Shown here: positions 45,431-57,887 of the stretch, piece by piece
Position numbering within the stretch: the first letter of the stretch is position 1
Layout of the letters: every line of letters begins with the position of its first letter
Source: Cristatella mucedo
Taxonomy: Eukaryota > Bryozoa > Phylactolaemata > Cristatellidae
Assembly: GCA_009760855.2 (NCBI GenBank)
Contig: WPIO01000167.1
Location: forward strand, 536,501 to 596,500
DNA: 60,000 nucleotides
Direction of reading: 5' to 3'
Program-made: the position numbers and the translations under genes
Notes under the pieces: generated by a model
Told to the model about the DNA's origin: nothing
The model's input: only the letters and a program-made list of their open reading frames with translations
Database searches by the model: none

Positions 45431-46256
45431 TTAATATTATAATATAATAAATTATGATTATCTTTGGTTTCTAGGAGACACTTGGTTGCTCGTGACTATT
45501 ATACAGGTCTTGCTGCCACTCAATTTTAGAAAGTCAGCTACCATCAATTTCAAATTTCTGGGATGCATGCTGGAAGAAGTTTAAGAGATGCTTATGTAGC
45601 AGAAGACTGGGTCTTCCTAACTTCCTTCCTTTCTAACTGTTTAAGTGTTGGATACAATATTCTATTCACTTCAAGAATTGGACGTCATCTACATACAACT
45701 GTGAGCCAAGGTTGCACGTGAAGATGACACATGAAAGAGAGAGATAGATATTGTAAATAGAATAGAGACCTAGAAATACAAGAACTCCTAGGGCACCCAA
45801 CACTTCAAAAGCTCGTCAGATGACCGGCTGCAAGTTTGCATCTGTCATTTTAAATATCTCAAGTGCAGCACCAGTTATGCCACAGCAAACGATAGGCACT
45901 AAAGAAGGACAAACGATCAATACCATAAAATGCTGCAAAGAGATCCAGCAAAACGTGCAAAGAGAACCTGTCTAGTTACAATTCCCAATTAGATCGTTAT
46001 ATAAGGGAAGTTATGCTGTCAGTGGATTCATTAGCTCTAATTCTAACTTGATTTGCTAGGTCTGGCGACTTACCTAAGTCATTGTCTGCTCTGCTATTTC
46101 TAATTTTAACGTCTGTGATAGGAATTATTCGTGGGAAAGTAAACATAACTTACGCATACATTTTTTCCGAGAACTTAGAAGAGTGCTGATAAAAGGACCT
46201 AAAATACCAGTCATGTACCCTGAATTTAAATTTAAATAAGAAGCTACATAATAAGG

Positions 46257-46342
46257 TGCTTCCTTTGCAGCAATTGTACAGTGCCAAGAAAGAGATGGAG
46301 TTCTCTGAGGGCGCTTTATCAAGTGTATTATTATTATTAAAG
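46257..46342 (+). repeat. LINE family 1 tail
   Basis: It has ttcctttgcagcaattgtac, gttctctgagggcgctttat and four ATT units. Confidence 0.9.
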
Positions 46343-47091
46343 AAAAAATTCGACGATTAAGATTCCTTCCGACTGAAATGGTACATATGCTGCACACCAC
46401 GTTCGTCCCAGCGTCAAACCGTACTAAGCATTGGGTGGTTCCCACTGCATTCAGAAGCCAAAGAAGAAAATTACTCAAGACCACTCCTTCCTGAAGTGGA
46501 AAACCACACTTAAAAATATAATCTAATCCATGTTGGTAAATCTTGATAAAATGTCACAAGTATCGAACGATAAAGCCTTGTGTCTGCGAGGTGATATTTC
46601 TCAGAAAGCTATTTTAGGTGGCTTCCCATTGCAGTCAATTTGAAGGTGGAAGTAGCCAGCATGCCGTGCAGAGATGACAAAGGCAATAGCGATCTGTCTT
46701 CAAAAATGAACCAATTGTTCTACTGCACTTGGCAGCACAAGCATTGCAAGAGTGCAAATGATTTTCATGCAGTGTGTATGTACAATATTGAGAAGAAGTT
46801 AGAACTCGGTAAGATAGAAGCATGAAAGTGGTTTGGTCAACCGGAGCTGACAAACCATAAAGCAAACACGGCCGTGGAAGCACAAGACTCTAAGAACATA
46901 TTTGCTCTTGCGAAAACCACCGCTAGGACACCTAAACTTACTATAGGGCTTAAGCCGCATGAGTCGATTGTTTTGTGGAGGTTACACTGGAACGTGCACT
47001 TTCCAGGATTGCCATCCCGACAGCTTCGCTTTTTAAAAGCAAAATATAGGAGGCCTGAATGGGGTAGCAACCATGCCTGCTAAACCTAATT
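46343..47091. other. No gene recognised
   Basis: Short open frames on both strands, with no known domain. Confidence 0.5.
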
Positions 47092-47230
47092 CTTAGGTCA
47101 GGAATACGTGCATGCACTGGTCGTGAGTTTGAGTTGTGCCTGAAACAAGCATAATTTGTTGCTACTGTAGGTCGGGTGATTACCACTGCAGCTCTTCTGA
47201 TGCCAATCAATGAGGCTGTTTGATCATCTA
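47092..47230 (+). repeat. SINE-B copy
   Basis: The head is degraded. gtcgtgagtttgagttgtgc (box B), ggtgattaccactgcagctc and tgatgccaatcaatgaggctg are in the SINE-B order. Confidence 0.75.
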
Positions 47231-47320
47231 ACCTTTCCTTTTACCTTGACCGACTGGCAAAGGGTTGTCTAAACGAAAGAATATATAGTTCACCACTTTC
47301 AATACTGGAAGGATACTCAC

Positions 47321-47464
<144 letters not shown>

Positions 47465-47679
47465 TGAAGTGGCAATTAATGAAGCAAACTGCAGCAACTG
47501 CCTTCTAAAGGCTGTACATTTTGCCGGGAAAAAGAGTGGTGGTACAGCAGGGCTATTGAACAGTGACTAGCCCCAGAACTCGTCATTGCATTGAAGGCAT
47601 TGTGTACCAGCAAATATACTTGACATCATCATAAATGGCAGTATTGCATGTGCTATTGCTCTGACAAGGCTAGATCTGT

Positions 47680-47830
47680 ACTAGCTGACTTAACAGCCTC
47701 TTCTTGTATAGCAGCAGGAGAGCCTTAAAGGCCATCTCCACTGCTTGCAGTAGCAAAAAAGGATCGTCCCCCGCAGGATTCGAACCCACTACCTCGATTC
47801 GTGCCGGTATGACCATTGCATCGTGATTAG
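47680..47830 (-). repeat. SINE-B copy
   Basis: The plus strand shows acagcctcttcttgtatagc (end), ccttaaaggccatctccact, gcaggattcgaacccactac (box B) and a degraded head. Confidence 0.85.
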
Positions 47831-47834
47831 CCGC

Positions 47835-48825
47835 ATTTACGATTGAAAGATGACAAGCCCAGGCACGTGCCTTTTGAATTTCAGGTTCATGCCTATGCAT
47901 CAATGAGACTATCCCTGGAGTTGCAAAGTTTATTGACAACCTGAATGAAGTTATTTTACTTGCATACTGACCGGCCACTCAAACTCGAGTTTTATCAACG
48001 AGTTTGTCAAAACATCTACACGAAAGTCAGTGGTATCATTTGGTCATAATAGGTGCTCTATAGGAGAATTTTTATTTTTTTGCAACAGGTGTGGCCAAGA
48101 TGGCAGGTACTAAGAAACTACTAGCAAAGCTTAAAACCGGCCTATAATCACCACCAAATAAAGCAGTGAAAGTGGCTCTGGCAGCAACGTGGTACTACAC
48201 TATGCAGCTTAGGCAGACGACAGCCAACTTGCGAGCTGAGGTCTCTGTTCGAATTTGGTACTCACGAAATAATGGCACCAAAGTGGCGGTCAGTAATTAG
48301 GTTTGCCTCTATTTTACGGCCAGAATCCAGCAAGCAACAGTGAGAGAAAGCAGTTGCACTGCTGTCGTTTGGATTCTGACTTGCATTGCAACTTAATGTA
48401 AGCACTGCCTTCGTATGGGTCCTGATAATCAAGCGTTTGAAGGGCCGCTCACACAGCACGTGGAATGCTGAAGCCAAGTGCTAGCTCTCTATGTAAATCA
48501 AAGAAATTTGCCGAGATGCTGTATAAATTGTCATACGGTCTAGCCCATGAGCAGGTTAAGAAAGCATTAAAGCCACTGTCAAAGGCCGCTTAGCTATTAA
48601 AAATAGCTACAAGACTACTTACCGATCTTCTCTAGTAAGAGATACAATGCTGCTAGATAAACACTTGCTGTCACTTTATAAGATCTACTACCGGCTGCAT
48701 AAACAAAAAGTCCACGCATTTTATATAAACTCAGCCACATAAGCATTAATACGAACATTTACATATGCATATATACCACGGGCACGACTTGCATGTATCC
48801 TACGGACATGACAGACATCGGTGTA
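47835..48825. other. No gene recognised
   Basis: No exon or recognisable transposon. Confidence 0.5.
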
Positions 48826-48827
48826 GT

Positions 48828-48828
<1 letters not shown>

Positions 48829-48923
<95 letters not shown>

Positions 48924-48985
48924 ACGCTCACACACACACACGTACGCTCACACACACACGTACGCTCACACACACACTCACACGC
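48829..48985. repeat. (CA)n microsatellite with CGTACGCT higher-order units
   Basis: A pure (CA)n core at about 48829-48920 is followed by three cgtacgctcacacaca blocks of 18-20 bp. Confidence 0.95.
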
Positions 48986-49257
48986 TTGACGTACACGTGA
49001 GCATGCACTAGCTCCAAGTAGACACGAGGGCCAATGTGCCCTCAATTCGGGCCAGCTTTATAATGCCTACACACAAAGCCCACGTGGCCTCTTCGGTGCA
49101 CACTCGGCAGCCAGTCAGAAGCCTTCCTCGAAACAAAACAAAATAAGAATTCCAGAGACCTGGCTCGGACTCGTCAAACTTTCAACTCACAGAGATGAAT
49201 CTTTCATTCTATCTTCTTTCACTATCATACTTCGAAACCACTTCTACTTTTATGCAG

Positions 49258-49321
<64 letters not shown>
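49258..49321. repeat. (CT)n microsatellite
   Basis: A pure CT array of about 31 units. Confidence 0.96.
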
Positions 49322-49325
<4 letters not shown>

Positions 49326-50235
49326 GACAAATCTTCCCCAATCAGGCTATCTCACCCAGCCTCGTTAAATCGTGTCTAGTTTCTAAGGTCATTGTAGAAG
49401 GGTAAGAGTATTGCCTAAAGCTACACAAAGAGCCAGCTGAAGATGTGAGCGATGTGACCCTTGCCGCAATAGTGCAGATGACGGGCTATGCATAACCTTG
49501 CCGCAGCTTGTGCTAAGTTGCCACTATCAATGCGGTGAGACGATCGACTGACGCCATGGAGCTGCCGACTGTCGCGAGAGTGGCCCTGGCTTTTCCCGTT
49601 GACGTCGGCTGTGGCGCTCAGGTGGCTATTTCCGCCAAGAGCTTGCAACGAGCTACTCTCGAGCAGTGCTCCACCCAGTGTCACAATGGCAGACAAGAGG
49701 TGGGCCGCTGAGCACACACGGAGTCAGTCCACGATCGGCGCCGCCGAGTGGCACATAGTCCATCGGGCATCAACACATTAAGCATGGGCTGCGAGAATGT
49801 CGGGCAATGGTCTTTAGATGAGACAGTGGCACTAGAATCGCTGTCAAGACTGACGGCCGGCCGATGAGACCGACTAGGGTAGTGCTCCCTCCGCCCAGTC
49901 GCTGACAGTCGCAAAAAAGAGCTTGAACTCCAACCACGACCAGCCTGTCAAGGATCAGTGCTGAGCGGCACGTGACCCGTGCTAAACCACACCCTAAGTA
50001 TGTCGGGCGATGAGCTTTAAAAATCTCATTTGCTTTAATGACTGTCGAGGCTGACAATTAATGCCAAAGAAACTTAGCTCAACGCTAATTGGCAGGAATT
50101 TCGACCGAGGTAAGCAGCATATAACTATTAGGGAAGCATCTATGGGGATGTGAGAGATGCCTAGCTGAAAGTACAGACAGCATGCCGGCGATTGTGTGCA
50201 CGAAAGCAAGCTCTGCCTGCCTAAGAGCAGCATTC
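49322..50235. other. No gene recognised
   Basis: Open frames of up to 98 codons on the minus strand without a known domain. Weakly similar segments occur at 49.76-49.86 and 49.99-50.06 kb (tgtcgggcaatggtcttta / tgtcgggcgatgagcttta). Confidence 0.45.
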
Positions 50236-50372
50236 TGGTCTGTTGGCTACCGAATGCTTATCGCAAGCCGCTCAGGCTGCGAGTGCTTCGCCATGCAAAA
50301 CTCTCCAGCATAACACCGGCATAGTCTTTATGGCTTTGTGGAGTTACAGACAGAGATAGATTACATTACAGT
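50236..50372 (+). repeat. LINE family 2 3' end
   Basis: It has tctgttggctaccgaatgct, aaaactctccagcataacac, gtctttatggctttgtggag and ends agattacattaca. Confidence 0.9.
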
Positions 50373-51094
50373 GGCAAAAGCATCGGTCACTGTCGAATGG
50401 GCTAAGCAAAAGCAAGGTGCTGCTGGCAAGCAATCGTGCCACGAGGACCCGAGGGTAACAGAATGCCGATGACTAGTCAGCCAGGTGTGGGCATGGTTTT
50501 CGCAAGTGAGATCCCTGCGATAGCTTCCGCTAGTAGGAGCCACTGAGCTGGAAAGATACGGAGGCTTCGGTTGCCGCTATGGCTAGACGGACCGCATGCC
50601 AAGACACGATGCCCAGCGACCATCGGTTGTTGCTCATGAGGAGCTAGCATTCAAGTGTGATCATTTTCTCAGCGTTGCTCGGTGGCATTGCCGCGCATCC
50701 TGCCCTTATACTTTCCTATGCCGCGATCGTGAGCAACAGAAATCAGATGTGATCAAATGGTCAAGAGCTTGGCCGGCATCTTGTCTAGCAAGCCTGACAT
50801 CGAGTGCAGGAGGGGGGAAATCAGCCCATCTATCCCAGTGTTTGTCACAAACAGTAGATACATCATGCATGTTTCACGATGGTTATGACGAAGGCTGGCC
50901 ACTAATCAACACTATTCGTACTGCAGCTTAGGCAGCAGCTGAGCCCTTCACCATCAGCAAGTAAACCCAAGGACTAGCTACTGCCTGTGGGCACATACAA
51001 TTACTCCCAACGTACAATCAGCCGTTTGGCCAGAAGCATGAACGAATACAATCCTCTTTCAATCGCAAAGTAATTATAACACGATCCATGTGCT
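50373..51094. other. No gene recognised
   Basis: A 111-codon plus frame (50596-50931) has no known domain and no supporting context. Confidence 0.45.
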
Positions 51095-51214
51095 TAATTC
51101 ATTTGTTTCACACCCTAAGAGAGCTTAATCTCTATCCAGGCGCCTTAAATATACCCTAGGGCTCGAGCTGGCGACCTTTGTCGTTGAAGGGCAAGCATCT
51201 TACATCTGGCCGTG
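51095..51214 (-). repeat. SINE-A copy, 5' degraded
   Basis: It has caccctaagagagcttaatc, tctatccaggcgccttaaat and agggctcgagctggcgacct. The head is partly replaced by tcatttggccgtg-like sequence. Confidence 0.75.
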
Positions 51215-51774
51215 ATTGTGCTGCGTTAGGCGAAAAAGTGTGACCAAGGAAACCGAACCGATCGGCCACTGATGCGATGGGTAGTAGTACCACAGAAGAA
51301 CGAAAGCCTGCCTTAGCACGTGAGCAATGGGTGCCCAATTTTTTATCAATAGTTCTAGAAACTCCCCAAACCTGACACATCTGGCTGAGCTCGGACATGT
51401 TCTAACTGAGAGAGCCTCTATCAAGTTATGCCCACAATAGTAACCTACTTCAAAGTGTCTCCTTCGCTGCCACAGCATCGAGATTGCTAAAACAAACATG
51501 CTCAGAAAAACTTTCGGCAGATGGGAAAGGGTTCCCCAAGTCAGCTGTAACAGTTATAGCTGACGATGTCTTCACGTGGCTCAACATGAATGAAAACTTT
51601 TAATAGCTATGCTGCAGCTAGCTGCATCTGAGTTTACAAAGTGATAAGCTGCTACTCTCGAGTTTCTGTCGAAAGCATTGATTGAATTGGTAGAGACGAA
51701 CTCGCTGGTGGGCAAGCCCCTCTAGATCAATAGAGGAAAATGGTGTTTGCAAATTACTGTCATGGTTGCAAGCT

Positions 51775-51850
51775 TTTTTCATATTAAAAGTGCATAGATA
51801 GAGATAAAGTTCTCTAATGGTGCTATACAAATGTATTGCTGTTATTGTTT
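51775..51850 (+). repeat. LINE family 1 tail
   Basis: It has agtgcatagatagagataaa, gttctctaatggtgctatac and a TTATTG end. Confidence 0.7.
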
Positions 51851-52279
51851 GGTGCTCAGCTAGCACTGCAATAGCATGCAACGCTTGATCGTTGTGGAAT
51901 AGGACGAGCAATTTGAGAGAGTGCATCACCACATGAACATTCGACGAAGAATAAAGCGAATTCTACGAGAAGAATTCAACGATTTCTATGAAATTCGAAT
52001 GAAGTAGCACACAATCTTAAAGCTGGGATCATTTTGACAGAATCGAACATGCCGGTTATTGCTATGCCAACAACGGCGATAAGATAGTCTGTTGCTAGTG
52101 GAATTCAAGTAGTGAAGCACCGAGAAGATGAGATCCAGCGACGCCAAGCATCACAGCTCTGGCTAGGCCATTTACAGATATACATACAAACAGGCATGCA
52201 AGTAGCAGGCCTTGTTTTAGCATTACTATGGATTGTGGTAAAACGATGGGAGAAATTGTAGCATGACAATGCAGGCTCT

Positions 52280-52422
52280 TATAAATAAATAATCCATTTG
52301 TATAGCGCCCCAAGAGAACTTAATCTCTATTCAGGCTCTTCACATACGCCTCGGGGCTCGACCCCACGACCTCATCCAGACCTTGGTCAGGGTGAGCACC
52401 TTAACCGTTGGACTAATCCAGC
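52280..52422 (-). repeat. SINE-A copy, well preserved
   Basis: It has tgtatagcgccccaagagaa, cttaatctctattcaggctc, cggggctcgaccccacgacc and agaccttggtcagggtgagc. Confidence 0.92.
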
Positions 52423-52854
52423 TCTTGCCTAATACAATCACACCATTAATTGGAGCAAGGGTAAAATAGGCCAATAGAGAGCAAACAAAGTGTCCTCAGC
52501 TATCATCGATTATAAACGTTAGGTCAGTTTTACCTAGGCTAGCAAATACAAGTTTCCAAAATGTTGCCAAGCCATTGAAAGGAAGAACAGGCAAGTGTCA
52601 GCTGCTAGCTAGCCGAACCTTGCGAAGAAATGTCACGTAAGCATACACGGCCACAGTTTTAACCGGCAGCAATGTGGCCAGTTTGCTATAGCCACCTGAC
52701 ATCATCCTCATAAGCATTTGTAATTTTCTTTTTCAGATATGCCAAAACTTTATGACAAGCAGTATGTACTGCCAAAAAGGGTAGTTTAAGCAGTAGCTCA
52801 TACTGTCAGAGAGGCAAGGCATCCTTTAATGCCCACCTACTGCAGGCATTTATT

Positions 52855-52925
52855 TACTATGAAATGTAAAATGCCTAGAAAGAAGTTCTCAGAGGGGCTA
52901 TACAAATGTATTTTTTTTCAGTATT
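52855..52925 (+). repeat. LINE family 1 tail, truncated
   Basis: It has gaaatgtaaaatgcctagaa, gaagttctcagaggggctat and a T-rich end. Confidence 0.7.
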
Positions 52926-53124
52926 AACTTATTGGTGCACTAGGGTCTACGAACCGATCGATGCACTTGAGTTTTTCCTATCTTTACCCGTGGAAGCTAC
53001 AACAAACCATCGATGGTATGGCTGTGCTGGCATCACCTGAGCCTCTTGCCTGTTTCGGATGAGCCGCCCCAGTGCAAGACTGTATCATAAGCAAGTCGGA
53101 AGACATGCATCCACGCCCCACATC

Positions 53125-53177
53125 CACACACCCACCCACATATACCCAACACACACACACAAACCCATAAACACCCA

Positions 53178-53249
<72 letters not shown>

Positions 53250-53250
53250 C
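53125..53250. repeat. (CA)n microsatellite
   Basis: An ACCCACA-type degenerate left part is followed by a pure (CA)n core from about 53180 to 53247. Confidence 0.95.
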
Positions 53251-53599
53251 TCACCCAAGCATTAGCATATGCCGTCGTGTCTACTCATATTAGCATGCCA
53301 GCACACACAGACACACCCACAGCTGAAGAGGGTGAGGGAGCTCGGATTTGAGAAGCAGCCAGAATAGAATGTCTGCCCTTCGTAAGGCTCCCCACACACC
53401 AGCTCAGCCAGCCTCCTGACAAGTGATGACCTCCGGCTAGTAGGTGACATTGAATCTCAGCACCAGGATATCTAGGATAACAATGCTGAGAGCCAGCACA
53501 ACCAGCCTAAGGTCTGGTAGCAGCAGCAGCAGCCGAAGACCACTGAAAACTGCTGTCCTCGTAACTAATGATATCCTATGCAGCAACAATGACGGGCAT

Positions 53600-55095
53600 G
53601 CCACTGCCTTAGCTCTGCTAGATCAATCAACTGCCCTTTCGATACTATTGATCACGGTTTCCTACTTGAACGATTGAGAACAGCGACCGTCTTGCTCGAC
53701 GAGGCACTGTCGTGGTACAAATCGTACTCGTTCGGTTATGTTCAATCCATGTCGCGAGGGGGTCAGCTTTCATCCGTCAGGCCTCTGGCCTGTGGAGTTC
53801 CACGAGCTGTATTGGCCCAGTGGTTAAGGTGCTCGTCCCGACCAAGGTCTGGCTGAGGTCGTGGGCTCGAGCACCGAAGCATGTGTGTGAAGCGCCTGAA
53901 TAGAGATGTAAGTTCTCTTGGGGTGCTACACAAATACATTATTATTATTTGTGTTAAGTGTCCATCCTCGGTCCTTAGCTGTTCTTCATTTATACCAAAC
54001 CTCTGGGAAAAGTTATTCGGGCCCGTGGAATAGGCTATCTTTTTAATGCTGATGATACTAAGCTGTATTTGTCATTTAAAAAGTCGTAATCCACTGCAGC
54101 AACTGATAAACTGAATGCTTGCCTTGCAGATATTCTAGCCTGGATGTCGTCAAATTTCCTTAAACTAAACGACGATAAAACTGAACTGCTGCTCACAGGA
54201 CACCCCGAGAGTGTGGCTGGACCAGAAGACTATTCTCTTCTAATAGGTGTGCTGTTGTGGGACCATCACCCCTGGTATTGGAAATTAGGTGTCGTCTTTG
54301 GCAGCTGCCAAAATTTTGAAAGGATCGCTAAGAAGACTGCCTCTACAGCTAGCCATCACGTCCGACCCCTATCTAAGATTAGAAATTGCCTATCACGGTT
54401 GCTTGCAAAAAATTTAACTAGCTTCCTGGTTCTGTCTTAGCTAATTTATTGCAATTTCATTTTGGCTAGCTACCAAAAACCATTAGGCCACTGCCACTGG
54501 TGATGAATGTAGCTGCAAGGCTAGTTAACAAACCTCAGAGGTTTTACCAAGTGTCTCCTTTGCTGAAGGAGGTTCGATGGCTTCCGGTTGATCAACGGAC
54601 ACAGAGCCAAGTTCTTAGGCTGACCCTGAAGGCCTGCCACAGCTTGGTTCTTTCATACCTAGCTCAACTGTGGCACCAGATTCAGCCTCCGTGTGCCCTC
54701 ACATCCTCTAAGAACAATACATTAGCTGTTCCGCTCCTTTGCCTAAAGACAGTAGGGGACAGATGCTTTCGCTCTGCAGATCCTGAACTTTTGAAGTCAC
54801 TTCCACAATTCTTACGCAACGACATTTAATTTCCTGCTGGACATTGTGGCTCATCCTTTCCAGCCGTCCAGAGCTGCTACTTCCATGCTGCTCACTTCCT
54901 CAACTGCTCTTCTGGCTCAGCTATACTTCTCACTTTCTCTTTGTTGCGTGAGATGAAGTCTTTTGGCAACCGAGCGCATAGCAAACCGAAAGCATGCGTA
55001 CCTAACCGAAAGCCGCCGAAGCTTTGAGGGCGCTACAGAAAACTCTCCTTCGTAGAATCCACTTAGTCCGTGTTGCCTTATAGAGTTACAGACGA
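53600..55095 (+). pseudogene. LINE family 2 (L2/CR1-like) reverse transcriptase to 3' end, interrupted by a SINE
   Basis: This is the longest LINE remnant. Pieces in order: ALLDQSTAL.ILLITVSYL (LLDLSAAFDTIDH type, frameshifted), EALSWYKSYSFGYVQSM, LACGVPRAV; then a 140-bp SINE-A (53811-53950); then IGYLFNADDTKLYLSF, whose NADD replaces the catalytic YADD; SSNFLKLNDDKTELLLTG (the FLKLN.DKTE motif); NVAARLVNKPQ, KEVRWLPVDQR and KTVGDRCFRSADPELLKSLP. The 3' UTR runs to about 55095. Stops and frameshifts show that it is dead. The (A/G)-rich target-site end is not obvious on the right. Confidence 0.92.
53811..53950 (+). repeat. SINE-A copy nested in the LINE
   Basis: It has ggcccagtggttaaggtgct (A-box region), gaggtcgtgggctcgagca (box B region), gaagcgcctgaatagagatg and taagttctcttggggtgcta, then an ATTATTATT end. 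It splits the RT frame just after the GVP(R/Q) motif. Confidence 0.93.
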
Positions 55096-55690
55096 GTCGC
55101 CAGCACGCGACGGCGGCGGAGTCCTCCCAGGATACTCAGACGGCAGCACTCTGCCATCAACCTAGTGTATATATGTGAGGACCAAGCTACTACTACTTCC
55201 CAGCTCCAATCTCAAAGCTACCGAGCTCAAAGAGAGAAAGCACAGTAAGCAACTACCGCTGCCATTCAATAGAACACCAGCTCCATTCAGCTGCCTGTCG
55301 TATGCTGACTCGTAAATCTCGTGACTTTGGTTCGTGTCAAAAGAGGCCACCAAACGCATCCAATATGCCACAGCAAGAAAATATTGATCAACCTAACTGG
55401 AAGAGCAATCGGCATTGAAGCAACAGCTGTGATAAAAGACTATCAAACCACTTACAACCCATGTGCGTCTGCCTTCATTCGACAACAGTCAGTGAGCTTC
55501 AAAGGAACATAACACAATCTGGATCACAGGTAGAATATCTGCATCACTTAACTTGGGCTGGCAGTGGTGCTTCAAATGATTAATAGCTCTTATTACTGAC
55601 AGCGCTCCAGCCATTTAAAGACGGTGGAAAGCTGGTTGTATATATTAAAAGGAAAGGTGACCTGACCAACGGCAATACAACAATCTTAGA
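55096..55690. other. No gene recognised
   Basis: Unassigned sequence between a LINE and a SINE-B. Confidence 0.45.
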
Positions 55691-55691
55691 T

Positions 55692-55850
55692 GATTTAACA
55701 ACCTAATTCGTATAGCGGTAGAAGAGCCTTTTCGGCTATTACCACCTTTTGCAGTTGGCCATAAAGAATCCCCCCCAACTGCGGGATTCAAACCCAAGAC
55801 ATTTTTGTCATCTGGCCGTGAAGAGCGAGCACAGTACCTCCTGGGCTGTC
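55692..55850 (-). repeat. SINE-B copy
   Basis: It has aattcgtatagcggtagaag, agccttttcggctattacca, gcgggattcaaacccaagac (box B) and a head ending near 55850. Confidence 0.85.
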
Positions 55851-56900
55851 ACAACCCACTAAATATGGAGTAGGAATAAATAATAGAAAGAGTTCAGGCT
55901 TCTTAAGGGACATCAACCGGGTCGCTGCGATGGTATTCAAGCTGAATAATTTTGCTAACACCGACTTCCAGTTTCGACCTCGCAGGCTGTTGATTGTCAC
56001 TGCCCTCCCGGCCGCCAGTAGCCGATCCGAAGATCCGATAAGCAATCGATAGTCACGTGACAACCCGGCTTTTATTATTATTATTATAAACAGGCATCGA
56101 ACTTTGGCAAGTATGGCTGAAGTCGTGCAGTTGATGCTAGGGAGAGAGACTGTGAGGGGAGGCTGGAGGGACTTACTGGCTCAAGGTTATTGACTGAGGT
56201 GCCAGAGGAGCTGCTACGGTTGACTAGGCACTGAGTAGCTACTGGCAGCTGCCCCATCACCTCAGATCAATGGCCTGGCTTCGAGTCGAGCCCAGGCTGA
56301 GTGTGCAGCAGCAGTACATGTCAGCACCAATCGATGTCAGGAGCTGGATAGGTACAGACGCCGCAAACCCCATGCAACTTGGCCTGAATTCATAGCAGCC
56401 GGATGCTTCTGAGAGGGCCAACGGTCGTAAGCGATCAGCAGATGCTGGAGAATCTGAGCTCATCTTTCAGCTCCCAGGTCTCGTGGAACGAGATTCTCGC
56501 AGATCAGAGGCCTCTCATTTTTACAGCAGCGGCAGGCAGCTTTGCGAACGCCTGCATTGTTCGTCTTCGGGTGAAGCTAAGTAGCCGACGAAGTGGGAGC
56601 TGAGGCCATTTCGAAGTCAGCGATCGAGCTACAGAGCTGTCGCCTCGGCGTAGAGCAAGGCTGATGCGATCGAGAACCGACGCAACAGCAAAAGTGAAAT
56701 ACTAAAGTCCGAGGTAACGGGCTTTCCTCATCCGAGTATTGCCGTCGGCCAGACGCAGCTCTCCATAAAGACGCCAGCGTTTCTGGAGACTTACCGAAGG
56801 CCTCAGAGCGAAGCAGCAGTGGCAGCAGCGGCGGCAGCAGCAGCAGCACACCAATGATAAATAACATAGCGATCGGTCTTAACGTACACCTTTATTGACA
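55851..56900. other. No gene recognised
   Basis: No supported exon. A (TTA)n run lies at about 56072-56089 and a (GCA)n run at about 56818-56848. Confidence 0.5.
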
Positions 56901-57176
56901 ATTACAATGGCCTTCGTACGGCTGCTGCGGCTGGAGTTGTCGGCGATTCTAACGGGGGCGGTAGTGAGTGTGTGAAAAAAATAAGCAGCGTAAAGCTGAG
57001 CTGGTCTGCCATCACCGCAAGGTCCGAGTACTCGATCGCTACCCACTAAGTAGGTTGTGAGCCATGCCGGCGGAGGCGGCGGTGGAGGAGGTGAGGCTTA
57101 AGCCGTGTGGATGAGTGTACGCTACGGGTACGAGGTGCGTCTGTGCTCGGGAGGTGGCAGCGGCGGCTGCGTGGGG

Positions 57177-57192
57177 TGGAGCGGCGGCGGCA

Positions 57193-57230
<38 letters not shown>

Positions 57231-57233
57231 TGT
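57177..57233. repeat. (GGC)n trinucleotide repeat
   Basis: Nearly pure GGC units with one AGC interruption. Confidence 0.94.
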
Positions 57234-57347
57234 GACAGGCTCTCGGCTCTACCGCTAGCTCGCACGCTGGGCGCCCACGCGCCGCCGCAGCAGCCGACGC
57301 AGCTGCTGGCAGGTGCGCTCGAGACGGTTAGCGGTCTGTCAGTCGGT

Positions 57348-57406
57348 CGCACGCACGCACGCACGCGCGCACCGACTCACGCACGCACGCACGCACGCAC
57401 GCACTT
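57348..57406. repeat. (ACGC)n tetranucleotide repeat
   Basis: Two ACGC runs are separated by gcgcgcaccgactc. Every unit contains a CpG. Confidence 0.92.
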
Positions 57407-57887
57407 AGGAATTGCCGTACAGGCAGTGCACGCGCAAAGGTACGCTCCGCCGGCAGCCAGCTAGCTAGTCAGCAAGCTCGCTAGTGAGCTAGCAACCAAT
57501 GCGCTCCGCCGGCGGCTGCCGCTCGCGGCGGCGTCAGAAGCGGCCGTGAATTCAGGCCCGAATTCGAGGCTTTTCTCACCCGAGTCACACCCCCCCCGGC
57601 CCACCTGGGCGCCCAGCCGCCGCAGAGCTTCATGGAGGAAACCGGGAGGGTGGCCGTCCATTTCCAACGTCTGTCGGCGACCGCGAAAGATGGCTCTCGG
57701 TCGGCCGGCCGGCCGCTCGCTCGCTCGCGTCGCCGGACTGGCGCTGGCTCCGCAAAGGAATTCACACCCACCCGCGCGCGGCAGCCCGAGCGAGGGACTC
57801 CGACTATCCGGCCACACCCTCTCTAAGCCCTTACGACTAGGCGCCGCAAAGGTTAAACTACTCTCGGCTGTAGGGAGCGCTGTCCAT

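Noticed and set aside
47760-47830. tRNA gene candidates at box A/B matches
   Set aside because: The matches lie inside dispersed SINE copies, and I cannot fold a full cloverleaf with an acceptor stem.
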